Notes: generated by a model from the sequence alone, not told the origin. Numbered from the stretch's first letter, positions 46,481 through 58,300 are shown. The stretch: 64,000 nt of DNA from Sternotherus odoratus (GCA_032164245.1 JAVMKO010000005.1:39770133-39834132), one strand, 5' to 3'. Numbers and translations: made by a program.

Positions 46481-46917
46481 GTGAAATGGTTTTCCAGGCT
46501 CTTGGTATATCCTCTATGTTGTTCTGCCCGTCTGCAATGCTGTACTAGAAGTACTGCTAATTTGTTTCTGAGTGTGAGGGAGCTGTTGACATAGATGGAT
46601 GGATGGGTAGATAGATCTTAATTAAAAAGGGACATCCTTTACAACACTGCTACCAAAGTCCCACCAATATATGAACATTTCTATAAGGCATTTTCCAAAT
46701 AGCTATTTCTCCTATTAATACAGAACACAGTGTTGCACCGACTGCACAGGGAGCAAGGGAAAGTGGATTCTTCTTCATAATGATAAAAACAATGGAAGCT
46801 TGCTAAACCATATGTGATGAGGTAGGTATTCTAGTACTTGCAGTGGTTTACTTGAAGTCAAGACTCCTATTCCTGGCCTTGCTGCTAACTTTCTGTATGA
46901 CCTTGGGTTAGTCACCT
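46481..46917. other. Intron N-O, first part
   Basis: A GATG/TAGATA run near 46590. 46845-46917 (TGACCTTGGGTTAGTCACCTA) is a tRNA-derived SINE relic. Confidence 0.4.
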
Positions 46918-47592
46918 AGGGCCAGATCATAGCCGAAACGGATGCAGGTGATGATCCATGATGAAATTCTCTGGGCAGACACTGGAAGACTTTTCATCCT
47001 GTCTGCCACCACGACGAACAAATGCTTTGACTTATGGAACAGTGTGGCAGGGCAGGGGTAAAAGCCCCTAGAATGCCCTGCCTCTGTAAATTAAACCCTA
47101 CTTGCTGGCAGAAGGCTCAGGAGCAGGGGCTGGCCGTAGCTGGCAGGGAGCCCAGGTGGAAGCCCTAATGAGGGCTAGCTCGTAGAGTTAGGCTGGGCTA
47201 AATGGCTATAGCTGTGGCTGGGAGCAGCAAGGGCTATAAAAACCCCTAACTCACAGTCAGTGGGAAGGCCAGGCAGGGAACAGGAGGTAGCAGTACTGTC
47301 TCCTCACTGCTAGAGAGGGGCCTCAGGGGCCTGGAGACCCAGCAGCCAAGACAGTGGGGTAACTGTCAGGGGATTAGGGGGAGCACTGTTTATTTCACTT
47401 AAGCCACGGCAGAAGCACTATAAATAAAGAATACTTGGGTGAGGCACTAAATAACAGTGTTCAGACCTTTATTTGGACCAGCGAGAAGACAGGGCCGGCG
47501 TGGACCCTGTGACAAACAGCTTGGTTCTGTCAGTATAAAAGACTAGTGCGCTTCTGAGGTCCAGAGAGTGTAATTTGCACTCCTCTTCTCCT
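46918..47592 (-). pseudogene. DIRS recombinase fragment, minus strand, split by a solo LTR
   Basis: Minus-strand reading right of the LTR (47520-47592) gives LHSLDLRSALVFYTDRTKLF. Left of it (46918-47037) it continues with ADRMKSLPVSAQRISSWI. Both match the recombinase of the full-length DIRS copy (RRALAFYLDRTK, AERMKGQPVSAQRLSSWI). Broken by the LTR and by ends at both sides. Confidence 0.85.
47043..47514 (+). mobile_element. Solo LTR, 472-bp family, plus strand
   Basis: 472 bp, TGTGGCAGGGCAGGGG to CCCTGTGACA, with 5-bp duplication AACAG at 47038-47042 and 47515-47519. TATA box GGCTATAAAAACC at 47233 and AATAAAG at about 47424. Same family and length as 12758-13229 but opposite orientation. 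Inserted in a DIRS recombinase relic. Confidence 0.92.
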
Positions 47593-48418
47593 AATGTTCT
47601 GTCCAAAACTGCACAAGACCAGTGAAGAGAGGCATCTTCACACCCTGGATGTCTGGAGGACCTTGGTTTTCCAATTAGAACATACCAAGCCTTTCTGTAA
47701 ATCAACTCAACTCTTCATCACTACAGCAGATAGGATGAAGGGTCACCCTGTGTCCTTGCAGAGGATTTCCAATTGTATTATCTCATGCATAAGGACCTGT
47801 TACGACCTGGTGGGGGTTCCACCACTGCCGATTGTCAGAGCCCACTCAATGAGAGTGCAGGCATTTTCGGTGGCCTTCCTGGGGCATAGCCCTATCCAAG
47901 ACATCTGTAGAGCTGCAACATGGTCCTGTTTACACATTTACTGATCAGATCATTATGCCATCACTCAGCAGGCTAGGAATGATACTGGGTTCAGCAGACC
48001 TGTATTGCAATCTATATGTCCATGAACTTGTACCCACCTCCAGGGGTACTGCTTGGGATTCACCTAATATGGAATGGACATGAGCAAGCATTCAAAGAAG
48101 AAAATACAGTTACCTTTTCCGTAACTGGTGTTCTTCAAAATGTGTTGCTTATGTCCATTCCATGACCCGCCCTCCTTCCCCATTGTCGGAGTTTCTGGCA
48201 AGAAGGAACTCAGGGTTGTGGGAGCCAGCAGCGCCCCTTATACCGCACCATATGGATGCCACTCCAAAGGGCGCCAGAACTGGATCCCTATGGAAACTAT
48301 TGAGGGAAAAACTTCAGCACCAGTGTATGTGATGAGCACACACACCTAATATGGAATATACATGAGCAATACATCTTGAAGAACACCAGTTACAGAAAAG
48401 GTAACTGTTTTACAAAAG
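47593..48418 (+). mobile_element. DIRS 3' fragment, plus strand
   Basis: 47594-47944 encodes part of a recombinase: HLHTLDVWRTLVFQLEH, ADRMKGHPVSLQRIS, AHSMRVQAFSVAF, ICRAATWS, ending at a stop before the catalytic tyrosine. Then the internal complementary region (48061-48165, AAAGAAGAAAATACAGTTACC) and right terminal repeat with mirrored GAACACCAGTTACAGAAAAG to 48418. Older than the 34-kb copy; CpGs largely lost. Confidence 0.9.
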
Positions 48419-49029
48419 GTAGGTGACAGGTTTTTTTCCTGTTACTGACAGGTAGGACAGGATAAGATTCTGCTTGATACATTTATTTATAAGAATCAGA
48501 GAGGTAGCTGTGTTAGTCTGGAATTGCAGAAGTGACAAAGAGTCCTGAGGCACCTTAAAGACTAACTAAAGTATTGAAGCATAAGCTTTAGTGGGCTAAT
48601 ACCCACTTTGTCGGATGCATGCAGTGGCATTTCTAGGAAGTCCACATCTGGGTATTGATAAAAACAAAGAAAGTGGATGACAAGAACTCCTGTAAGAAAC
48701 AAAAAGCCTATCTCCACAGGGAAGCCCATTTTACCCCTCTGCTCAACAAGAGGATAATTGAGCTCTGTAGTCCACCTCTTCCACTGACCCATATAAGGCC
48801 AGTTGTTTCACTGAATCCACTGAGCTATTATTTTGTAGATTTGAAAGGGGTCTGTTTTATTTCAGATGCTTTTTTATATCAGGGCAGAAATCATCCATCC
48901 ATAAAATCAGGCAACTTGCAGAGCATAAGAAATTATCCATAAAATATTGTCTTAGCCTTCTTAATGTTTGAAATTTACCTTCTCTGCAAACACAGTTAAT
49001 TTCTAACCTATCATTTCTCCCTGATCCAG
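48419..49029. other. Intron N-O, last part
   Basis: 48493-48625 is a copy of the interspersed repeat also at 25684 (GTGTTAGTCTGGAATTGCAG, CATAAGCTTTAGTGGGCTAA). The rest is plain. Confidence 0.5.
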
Positions 49030-49115
49030 GTGGAAGCTGAATTGATTGATAAGCTGGATAGCTTGGTATCAGAAGGAAAAGGAGATGAGAACTACAGGGA
49101 GCTCTTCAGCCTACT
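49030..49115 (+). CDS. DOCK3: DOCK3 exon O
   Basis: 28 codons plus CT of a leucine, VEAELIDKLDSLVSEG to YRELFSL. The acceptor is CCCTGATCCAG and the donor is GTAAGC. The split codon can be completed by the microexon (CT|A) or directly by exon Q (CT|C); both encode leucine. Confidence 0.95.
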
Positions 49116-50553
49116 GTAAGCAATGCCAGTCTCCCTTCATCTTGCATGTTACAAGGTCACCTTTAGAAGGCTTGGTGAAATTTCAAAGTAAAGTACCAGC
49201 AATGGAAGTGGCCTCCCTCAGAATACAGTAATGAACAGGGGGACCTCTGACAGGTTATCGTGACATGGGGCATGGGCCACAAATCAGAGAGAGGCTATGA
49301 AAAAGCTTACCATCCCTTTTACACTGACAAGAATATTAAAAAAAAATGTATCTTTCATGCAATAAAATCTAGTATTGATGCTGCATAGGTTACAGTATAC
49401 AGTGTTCCAAGTGATGTCCATATTCCTGTCACAGATACACTAGACGAGTCAGTGCTCAGCTTTGTGACATCAGTGTGTAAAATCATAGTCTTCAAACCGT
49501 TCAGAGAGCCAGCTAAACCATCAAGCAGTTCACACCTATTTTGGGGCATCTAGGATTTCCCTCCATTTTCTCCCTTTGCTTACCTTGCTCTTGAAGGTCT
49601 TACATTAATTGAAAGTTGTAAACTGCTCCCTCCAAAGCCAGTGCACGACATTTTTAGTCAATTCCAACCCAAGAAACAATGATAATAGGAGGTTAACCTG
49701 AAATCTCAAGATCTGACCCTCCCATATTGTTAGTTCTAGGGCGCTGAGCTGTGTCCAAGACTGATTTTCAAATGCTTCCTTTGGTGGATGTTGATCTTGG
49801 TTTGAAGGTATATATTGTGACCCACCCTGTGATCTCCACTGAGTCTTGACTCTTTAATTGATCCAGTGGTCCCTCTGAGATCAGTAACAGAATACAGGAC
49901 ACATTTTCAAAAGAATCTCAGTCCAGTCTCCATTTATGTGCATGCAGCTTGATGTATACAAACATCTACATGCATTTTTGGTGCACCAACACCTTTGCAT
50001 GGAAATTATAGAATTTACTTGTGCACGCCCATCATTTTGGGTATGCAGGTAAATCTATAACTTGTGCACTTTTATGTTAATACTCAGAAAGTATGCACTT
50101 GTATTTGAGTGCACACAAATGGAAAACACTTTTTGGAAGTTTGGCTCCATCAGTGTACATGCAAAAATGGCAAATACATTTGAAAAGAAAATAATGGAAA
50201 ATTTGTTTTTCTTTTTGTTTACCTGGCAAGAACAATGTTCTGTGTTTCCCTTACTGAAGCTGATGATATCTCTGATGACAGTTGTGATGCAAGATGTTGA
50301 ACTGGGATTGCTCATTAGAGACCAGAATTTAGCAATTTAACTGAGGAGATAAAATGTGTTACAGTGGGTTTAAGCTCCTTCCCAGTCATAGCTTTCCATT
50401 GCTCTAAGCAGCCACCATTCACAGCTTGGGAACCAATTTTTGTTATGTGCAGTGTTCTCTTTCCTATGTTTGAAGCAGTATTGTGATGGGAAATGTTACC
50501 TTTTGCTGCCAATTCCATCTTTTCTTGTCTTTGCTTCATGCTGCATGGAGTAG
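49116..50553. other. Intron O-P, no repeat recognised
   Basis: Intron upstream of the 27-nt microexon. The last 35 bases have three TGC words and a T-rich stretch; otherwise nothing stands out. Confidence 0.5.
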
Positions 50554-50580
50554 AACCCAGCTCTTTGGGCCCTACCCCAG
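50554..50580 (+). CDS. DOCK3: DOCK3 microexon P (27 nt)
   Basis: A 27-nt exon encoding the rest of a leucine, then TQLFGPYP and the start of a serine. The donor is strong (CCCAG followed by GTAAGACT) and the acceptor is GGAGTAG. The peptide TQLFGPYPS is where I expect it between RELFSLL and LLEKIEQE in DOCK3, and DOCK4 has a similar LFGPYPSLL. Length is a multiple of three and the flanking phases agree, so it can be included or skipped without a frameshift. TGC trinucleotides lie at 50532, 50539 and 50542, the type of motif used by SRRM4 at neural microexons. Confidence 0.93.
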
Positions 50581-50684
50581 GTAAGACTGTAATTCTGTCA
50601 GTCTTCTGTCTGAGAGAGAAACAAAGTTGCCCCTGGCTGTTTCCAGGAAAGCCTCATATGTTACCTCTTCATTTCCATGAACAG

Positions 50685-50780
50685 CCTGCTGGAGAAGATT
50701 GAACAAGAGACGTGGCGGGAGACTGGCGTCTCTTTTGTTACATCAGTTACTCGCCTCATGGAGCGTCTCCTTGACTACAG
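50685..50780 (+). CDS. DOCK3: DOCK3 exon Q
   Basis: One base, 31 codons and AG of an arginine, LLEKIEQETWRETGV to RLMERLLDY. The acceptor is CCATGAACAG and the donor is GTACCT. It leads into the DHR-2 domain; the ERLLDYR motif is conserved in all DOCK-A and DOCK-B members. Confidence 0.95.
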
Positions 50781-51663
50781 GTACCTGGTCACAGCAGTAA
50801 AGTGTTCTGAATATAAGTATTCTAGCATTCTGCAAAAAGGGTGTACAGAATTAGTAATGCACCAAATTCTTATTGTATAGAGAACTGTTTTGTATTGGTT
50901 TTGAAGCAGTCAGGGTGACCAGCAAGCGTGAAAAATCGGGACAGGAGCTGGGGGTCATAGGCTTCTATATAAGAAAAAGCCTCAAATATCGGGACTGTCC
51001 CTATAAAATCTGGACATCTGGTCACCCTTCAGTCAGTTAATTCAGTGCTGTGGAGTAATGAGAGCAACCATTACACAGAACTGTTGGTTTCTGAATTAAG
51101 ATAGTGGATGCATATGTTCTCATTTACTTGTTCATTCTTGTTAAATTGTCAGAATGAAGAAACTGGTCTTTAGTTTTCTTGATGATGAGGCTAAAGGACT
51201 ATAGAACTGTTGGAAGTTATTGAGTTTACTCTTTTCTTATAACATTTGGCCCTGATTCATCAAAGTCTACCACAATACCTTCTAACTCAGTTAAGGGAGA
51301 CTTTCTTAAAAGCAGGACACCATGTATTCCATGACTCAGTGACCATGCTCAGTGCAGCAGATAGTGTTCATGTGAATCTCAACTTTTATTCATTTAAAAA
51401 AAAATCTAAACTTAATGATTGTTAAGAAAATCATGAAAGTGTGAACAGAACTAATGAAACAATAGTGAACTGTCCAATTCATCTCAGTGGACTGTTATAT
51501 CCGGAACTTAAAGATGACAGTTTAACTAATAATTGACTGTTTAGCTGTTGATCATTGTAACAGAAACATTTGGCTAATGTGCTTTATTCAACAGTCTCAA
51601 ATAATTTCTTACTCTCATGTGCCAGAAACCCCAGTTATCCCCACCCACATGACAAAACCTTCA
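50781..51663. other. Intron Q-R, first part, with hAT MITE copy 2
   Basis: 50913-51029 is a second copy of the 122-bp MITE at 10018: AGGGTGACCAGCAAGCGTG, CTATATAAGAAAAAGCC, CATCTGGTCACCCT; AGTCAG flanks both sides. The rest is plain. Confidence 0.7.
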
Positions 51664-52845
51664 GTTCTTCTTCAAATAATTGCTCATATCAATATCCTGT
51701 GGTCCCTCCACCTCAGGGCTTGGAAGCTTCATGGCTGAACTTGGCCTTCCACCCAGGAGCATCTGGTCAATCCATCTTCTCCAGCCCTATGGTTGGTCGC
51801 TTCCTTCAAAGTCTGGACTGCCTACATCCCCAGATTAGGCAGCCTGTCCCTGCGTGTGACCTTAACCAGGTCCTCTCCAGGCTCATGGGGCCCCCATTCA
51901 AACCACTGGCAACTTGCTCTTTTCTGTATGTGTATCATAGAAGGTAGCCTTCTTGGTCACCATTACTTCTCTAAGGAGGGTGTCTGAGCTAAAGGCCCTC
52001 AACTCAAGTGCAACTCAGGCCTCACCCAAGATGATGTCTCACTTCCACACCAATTAGGACATTTTCCTGCCTGTCTTTTACCCTCAGCCTTATGCTACTA
52101 ACCTGGGGCAGAGGCTGCACTCCCTCAGTGCTCAGCGAGCACTAGCTTTCTACATCGAGCACACTAAGCCATTCCGGAAATCGAACCAATTGTTCACAGT
52201 GGAGGCAGACTGAATGAAAGGGCTCACGGTCTCATCTCAAATAAAATCCTCCTGGATCACATTGTACATCCACACATGCCACGAGCTGGCCAAAATACCG
52301 GCCCCGACTCTTATGGCACACTCCATGAGGGCCCAGGCCTCATCAGCAGCGTTCTTGGCTCAGGTCCTGATCCAAGAAAACTGCAGGGCAGCAAATTGGT
52401 CCTTGGTACATACCTTCAGCTCTCACTACACCATTGTCTGGCATGCCAGAGATGATGCAGCTTTCAGCAGAGCGATGCTACCATCAGCATTTCCTTAACT
52501 CCACTCCCACCTCCTAAGTAAGGCTTGGGAGTCACCTAATTGGAATCGATATGAACAATCACTTGAAGAAGAAAAAACGATCACTCACATTTTGTAACTG
52601 TTCTTCTTTGAGATGAGGTTCCAAACCCACCTGCCCTCCCCTCTGTTGGAGTAACCAGCAAGAGGGAACTGAGGAGGTGGTGGGTCGGCAGGATCATATA
52701 TTGAGCGCCATGAAGGTGCCACTCTAGGGGGCTCCACAACCGACCTGATGGGTGCTGCTAGGGGAAAAGCCTTCCGACAACTGTTCACACAGTGCACATG
52801 CACCTAATTGGAATGGATGTGAGCAACACATCTCAAAGAACCTTT
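51664..52845 (+). mobile_element. Internally deleted DIRS element with both ends
   Basis: Left end GTTCTTCTTCAAATAATTGC at 51664 joins directly to the end of the RT frame (LRAWKLHG then stop near 51715). The recombinase follows, lacking part of its N-domain: FHPGASGQSIFSSPMVGRF, AHSMRAQASSAAF, AANWSLVHTFSSHYTIV. Then the complementary region (52535-52620) and right terminal repeat to 52845. About 1.2 kb, non-autonomous, with stops in the recombinase. Confidence 0.88.
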
Positions 52846-54014
52846 TTTTCTCCCCTGACAACTTCTGCAGTGCAGTTACTCATCAAAACAAAAATTTGAA
52901 AATGTAAAATATGAGGACATTTATTTTAATTGAATTTATTATTAAAACAACACAGGATCGACTATATTGATTGTAGTATTAATTTTCATATTTAATTCAA
53001 GTAACAATCCCCATTTTTTTCATTTAAATTGATCTGGCAGCAAAATTTCAAGTGTGTTCCACCAACATGTTGCAAGAGGTCATGCCTGGTCTCTGAGTAT
53101 AGCATTTGTCAGCAGACAAATAGAGTCTGAGTTGTGATAGTTTTGCAAGTCACACATGGCGCAAATCTAGCCATGAAATGGAAGACTGCTAATTGTTTCT
53201 GATGACTGAAAGTGTCTGGCCACCTGTTTGCTGACACAGTGGTCCCCAACAGCCTCTGCCGTGTCACTGGCTTTAGAAGTTATTTTGTCTCGTCTTTGCA
53301 AAATTATAAGTCATTCTAGTCAAGCTTACTTAGTACTAAAGATTAACTTTTATGGTGCTAAAATATAAATCATTTCCAAGAATTGCTGGAAACTTAGACT
53401 GCTGGAATATTTAAATCTGGACACTTGATGAATTCAGAGCTTTTCACTTCTACAGTAGGTTTTTAGTTCACGTGACTATAGGCCATAATCATCTGATGCC
53501 TGTTCAGGATCCCCTTTAAAATTAGGAAGTAATCCCAGTCCCTTTCCTAGTGCATGGGAGCCAATAAACAACACCATCTCAGCAGGAGGACAAAGTCTGA
53601 ATGACCCTGAAGACTGAACTCCTCTCTTTACAGGTGGTCCTTCCAGATCAGGGCTGACACATGTTGCTGGTGCACTTCGAAGAACCTGACACTGCCACTG
53701 CTCATACAGCACCTTGTGTGTGCATAAATAGAAGGTCTCAGTCTCTGAGGCACTCAATCCAGAACCTTTTAATAACACTAAATTAACTTTACAAATAAAG
53801 CTTATTTGAAGACTAACTTTCTTAAATAACTTCTTTAGATGTACACTGTATGGAGTCTCTTTTGAGACTCTTTATATTACATGCAGCTAAAATAAACTTT
53901 AGCCTTAACTATTGGTTTGGCATATGAGAGAATTCTGGTTCTAGAACAGCTTCCTCTTTAGTTAAGAAACACGATCTTGCAGTCTAAATGTCTCAACAGT
54001 GTTTCTCTTTTCAG
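52846..54014. other. Intron Q-R, last part
   Basis: 53476-53778 has a 100-codon open stretch on the minus strand without a recognised family; probably chance. Nothing else seen. Confidence 0.4.
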
Positions 54015-54075
54015 GGACTGCATGAAAGGAGATGAAACGGAAAACAAGAAGATTGGCTGCACGGTTAACCTGATG
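54015..54075 (+). CDS. DOCK3: DOCK3 exon R (GC donor)
   Basis: One base plus 20 codons, DCMKGDETENKKIGC to TVNLM. The acceptor is TCTCTTTTCAG. The conserved reading TVNLMNFYK requires the exon to end at ATG (54073-54075), so the donor is GCAAGA, a GC-AG intron. The only nearby GT donor in phase, at 54064, would delete VNLM. Part of DHR-2 lobe A. Confidence 0.92.
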
Positions 54076-54775
54076 GCAAGAACACTTTCTTTTTTTATTT
54101 TATTGACCTGTACATCATGATCTTATGTACAGTATTTTAATCTGGAATGGAAAGGTTTAGGTATGATGATCTGCAGGGGGCTAGTAGCCTCAGCATCCTC
54201 CAGCTGACAATTTAGGGTTTTTTTCATTTTGAATTTACAGTAGTGTAATAAAATGGTTCCACTGAAACAGGAGGCAAGAGAGCACAGCAGATGCTCAAGT
54301 GTGACTCTTAGCAAAGAATATTTCTACAGGCATTTTATCCTTTTCCCTTCCTCTTCTTTAAACTCCTTCTGTACAAACACTCCCCCACTCACATCTCCTT
54401 TTCTGTAGATTCTAGAGATGGCATTAGTATTTTTAGAGTGCAGAGGGAATGAATCACCAGTATATATTTGTGGGCATTCACTCTCTTGTATCTTGCTCTT
54501 TCACTCTCACATTTGTATGGATACGATGGGCCTGATTCTTTTCTCCTTTACATTCATGTTAAGTCCAGCATAACTTCATTGAAGTTAGTGGAGTTACTCC
54601 TCATTTACACCAGTTTAAATTAAATGCAGTATTGAGCCTAATCTTTCATATTTATTAATTCACTTTCTTTGTATTATATGCAGCTTCTATTAGCTGCCTT
54701 GAAGTAGGGGGATATTTTACATTGACAAAGTATCTCAAGATTGTTTCTGAATATTAATTTTCAACTCTTTTTCAG
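54076..54775. other. Intron R-S (GC-AG)
   Basis: 700 bp. 54528-54640 (GGGCCTGATTCTTTTCTCC, TGAAGTTAGTGGAGTTACTCC) is a palindromic amniote MITE relic. Confidence 0.5.
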
Positions 54776-54869
54776 AACTTTTATAAATCTGAAATTAACA
54801 AGGAAGAGATGTATATCCGCTACATCCACAAGCTGTGTGACATGCACTTACAGGCTGAGAACTACACTG
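54776..54869 (+). CDS. DOCK3: DOCK3 exon S
   Basis: 31 codons plus one base, [16 protein letters not shown] to HLQAENYT. The acceptor tract is CTCTTTTTCAG and the donor GTTAGT follows ACTG. DHR-2 lobe A, the part of the domain involved in DOCK dimerisation. Confidence 0.96.
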
Positions 54870-55811
54870 GTTAGTAATGAGGAGGCTTTCTTCAGGGTCT
54901 GCTGTTAGAATCCAGGCCAGAAGTGTTGAGTCTCCCAATATTCTCCTTGAATATTCATTAAATACTTTTCTAGAAAATTTTGTGAAGATCAACTACTGCA
55001 ATTAGAAGAGTTAGAAGCCCTGTTGTTTCTTACTGCTAATCAACTTGCTTTGATGCCATTTAAGAAACAGACCAGCCTGTAAATTAAAAAACCCCATCGA
55101 GAAGGTTGATTTTGAAACAGTACTTCAAGGAAGAAGGATGTTGAAGGGACCTTGTGGATGATAGCCCTTCACTAATATTCGGTATTGGCAGAATCCACAT
55201 GTTAGTCATGTATCCTATTCAGGAAGTGTTTATAAGAGAGGGAGAAAACCTATGGAGAAATGAATCATAAAAGCATTAGCAGCCTGATACGTTGCTATGT
55301 TTATATCTCAGTTGAAAGATGAGAATCTATTTTTAAATTATATACATCTGTACAACTTTAGGGAACTTGGAGGAAGTCAGAAAGATGACTTTGAAGGGGA
55401 AAGTACAAACATTAGTAAGATGCTTTTTCCACTTCAGAGATCATTCATCAGAATGCCAGGAAAGCATAATTGGTACTACAGTTAGACAAAGCAGTTGTGA
55501 AAACCCATCATGTTAGCTCCCTGACCAGAAGACAGGAATGGAATCCAACACATTTTTCACTGAGTGCCCAGGACATGTCATCTTTGTAATGCTACAGCAT
55601 GAAGTTGTTGATCCACTAACCAAGTAGCTTCCATCTCTCAGATGTTTCAGAAAGGGGATCTTGGTTTTCAAGCACTTTGTTCCCCACTGGGTTATTCTGT
55701 AGGTAAATTTCAGATCATGATTTGCTTGAAGAATCCAAGTGCAAATCAAACCCATGAATTGTATTTATTTGTAGTAATCTACTCAGTCTTCATTGATTGC
55801 TGTTCTTACAG
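54870..55811. other. Intron S-T, no feature seen
   Basis: No repeat recognised in 942 bp. Confidence 0.45.
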
Positions 55812-55960
55812 AAGCTGCATTTACATTGCTTCTGTACTGTGAGCTACTTCAGTGGGAGGACAGACCTCTGCGTGAGTTCCTGCACTACCCATCACAGACA
55901 GAGTGGCAACGTAAGGAGGGGCTATGCCGGAAGATTATCCACTACTTCAACAAAGGGAAG
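55812..55960 (+). CDS. DOCK3: DOCK3 exon T
   Basis: Two bases plus 49 codons, AAFTLLLYCELLQWED to HYFNKGK. The acceptor is GTTCTTACAG and the donor is AAG followed by GTATGT. The residues REFLHYPSQTEWQRKEGL are typical of DOCK3; DOCK4 reads REFLTYPMQTEWQRKE as I recall. Confidence 0.96.
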
Positions 55961-57989
55961 GTATGTCAACTACTGCTCTCCTCCAACATCTTCCCTCAAT
56001 TTCCTTGACTTGCTTTTTTCCCTCCCAACCCGTCTTTTCAATTAAGTAGTATATTAAAAAATCTTATGCTGTGATAAGTGGACTTTCAGCACTGTAGACT
56101 AAACAGCAGATAGCTAAGAGAGTAGCTGAGAAAATGAGAGGGAATAAACATAAAACTCAGAACTAGATGAGTTAGACCCAGAAAAAAGAATCCAGCAAAT
56201 TACTGCACCTTCTATTCAAATTCTGAATCAGCTATAATGATAAATAGCTCTGTGAATTTCAGTTTCTTCATTTCTAAAAAGTCTCTCTTTGTAGGAAGCG
56301 CTGAAAATTTCCATTTGTATGTATTGTGATTCATGTTAAGATTTGGTTGTTTTCTGACCTTCAGGGTTAAATATGAATGGTCAGCGGAATTTAGGTGGCA
56401 TTGAAAAATAAAGACTAATCCTCCTCACATAAGGTGTTGTTTTACTCACAGGTTTTGGGTTCCAATTGGATTCCATTATCTATTCACTGCCTCAGAACAA
56501 AATGCAACTTGCAAATGTCACTTATTTGACTTATCTTTCTGACAGTAAATAAACAAATTTAAAAACTTCTATAGTGATATATGAGCTATGCTCCCTTATG
56601 TTATGATACTTCTGGATGGTTTCATTAGGTGAGTTTTAGAAGGTATTTATACAATTTTGTAAAAATTAAAGACCAGATTATCCCCTTGTCTACATTATCT
56701 CCATTCTCTAAAAAATTCCTCCATAGGGCTAGACTAGCAGACTTCCCTGAGTTTTAAGGAATTATTTGTTGGTGGTTGGTTTTTTTCACCCAGGACGGCA
56801 GTGGCCACAGCATAACACACAAACACCACTGCACCATACAGAGAATGGAATTAATATTTCATTTAGTTCCTTGCTGGCCACAGTAACTGAAGAAGCTGTT
56901 GGTTGATTTAGTTGATGTTGATCCTGCTTTGAGCAGGGGATTGGACTAGATAACCTCCTGAGGTCTCTTCCACCCTAATATTCTATGTTCTTTGGCAAAG
57001 ACACATACTTGCATGTAGCTATAATGGAAAAGGTCTATCCTCAATTTACCGATGGAAGGGAGTGGGGTATTTACTAGGAATTAGTTACATTAACAAAGAA
57101 ATACTTTGTTCTCAGGGTAGTGATCTTGTGTAGTGATCACCCCCTCTATAAAGCTTCAGATATTCTTAGTATTTAGCCAACTACATTCTACAGTTTTATC
57201 TACTTCAGGTAGTATCTCAGGACTACCTGATTAGGCAAAGACTACAGAGAGCATATAAATAAAATAGTGTATGCTATAACTATTAAAGGTTAGTAAGGTC
57301 TTGTTTCACATGTTATAGATTGTATGAGACAATATAACAAAAGTACTACTGGTTCTTGCACTATTAGGCTTCTCGGGTTCTTCCAGATGGACATTTATGG
57401 GGTTGTCTGCTGTATGCCTTCTTCCTTTTACCTTAGACAGTAACTGCATCACTGAATTAGCCCCCAAAACAAGTATTTTTTCCTGAGTTTTGCTAAAAAC
57501 AGGAATGAAACTGAAATTCCTTGAGCAGCAAAATCCTTTTGACACTAGTCAGCACATTTTTCCATTGCTGTGTAGCAGGGCTCAGGTCCGGGAATAGCAG
57601 AATTTTGCAGCTATCAATTTCTGTTAGCTCTTTTTTTCTGGGCTGCCAGAAGAAGCCTTTGTCTCTACAACCAGTGGCTGCTATTGTGCTGCTTGCTGTA
57701 ATTTGTCCTGTCTATCCTTTATAAGAGTTTCCTTAGCAGCATTCTGGGGGGGTGAGATTCTCACCCCATTCTAGCCTCTTTACACTGTGTAAAGGGTCTG
57801 AAGTAGCATGAAGGGAATATAAAACCCCCGAATACAGCCAGGGGAGAATTCCTCCAGCACAGAAATTGAGAAAGACAACAGCTATTGACTGTTTTCTGAG
57901 AACCCCCTGGCAACCATTGACAAGAAGGGCATGCCAGGGCTGGGCTGAGGACAGGAGGGGTGTTTCAGGGAAGGACCATAGCACTAAGT
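55961..57989. other. Intron T-U, first part
   Basis: 56905-56992 is a CR1 3' end (TTGATCCTGCTTTGAGCAGG, GACTAGATAACCTCCTGAGG, ATTCTATGTTCT). 57740-57981 and 60328-60500 look like two halves of an older repeat interrupted by the hAT element. The rest is plain. Confidence 0.55.
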
Positions 57990-58069
57990 CAGGGGTCTCC
58001 AAACTACGGCCCGCGGGCCGGATGCGGCCCGCGAGGCCCTCTCATCCGGCCCGCGGAGATCTTTTTGGC

Positions 58070-58300
58070 TCCGCGCTGGGGCCTGGAAGCGCCGCCAGCC
58101 GCGGGGCCTGGAAGCGCCGCGCGCTCGGCCGCCGCCGCCAGCCGCGGGGCCTGGAAGCGCCGCGCGCTCGGCCGCCGCCGCCGCCAGCCGCGGGGCCTGG
58201 AAGCGCCGCGCGCTCGGCCGCCACCGCCAGCCGCGGGGCCTGGAAGCGCCGCGCGCTCGGCCGCCGCCAGCCGCGGGGCCGGTACGCGCCGCGTGCTCGG
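58070..58300. repeat. CpG-rich array, about 50-bp unit
   Basis: Four to five units of CAGCCGCGGGGCCTGGAAGC plus GCCGCGCGCTCGGCCGCC, with variable CCG runs. Confidence 0.93.

Noticed and set aside
53476..53778. 100-codon minus-strand open frame in intron Q-R
   Set aside because: No family recognised and no splice or regulatory context; likely chance or an old repeat.
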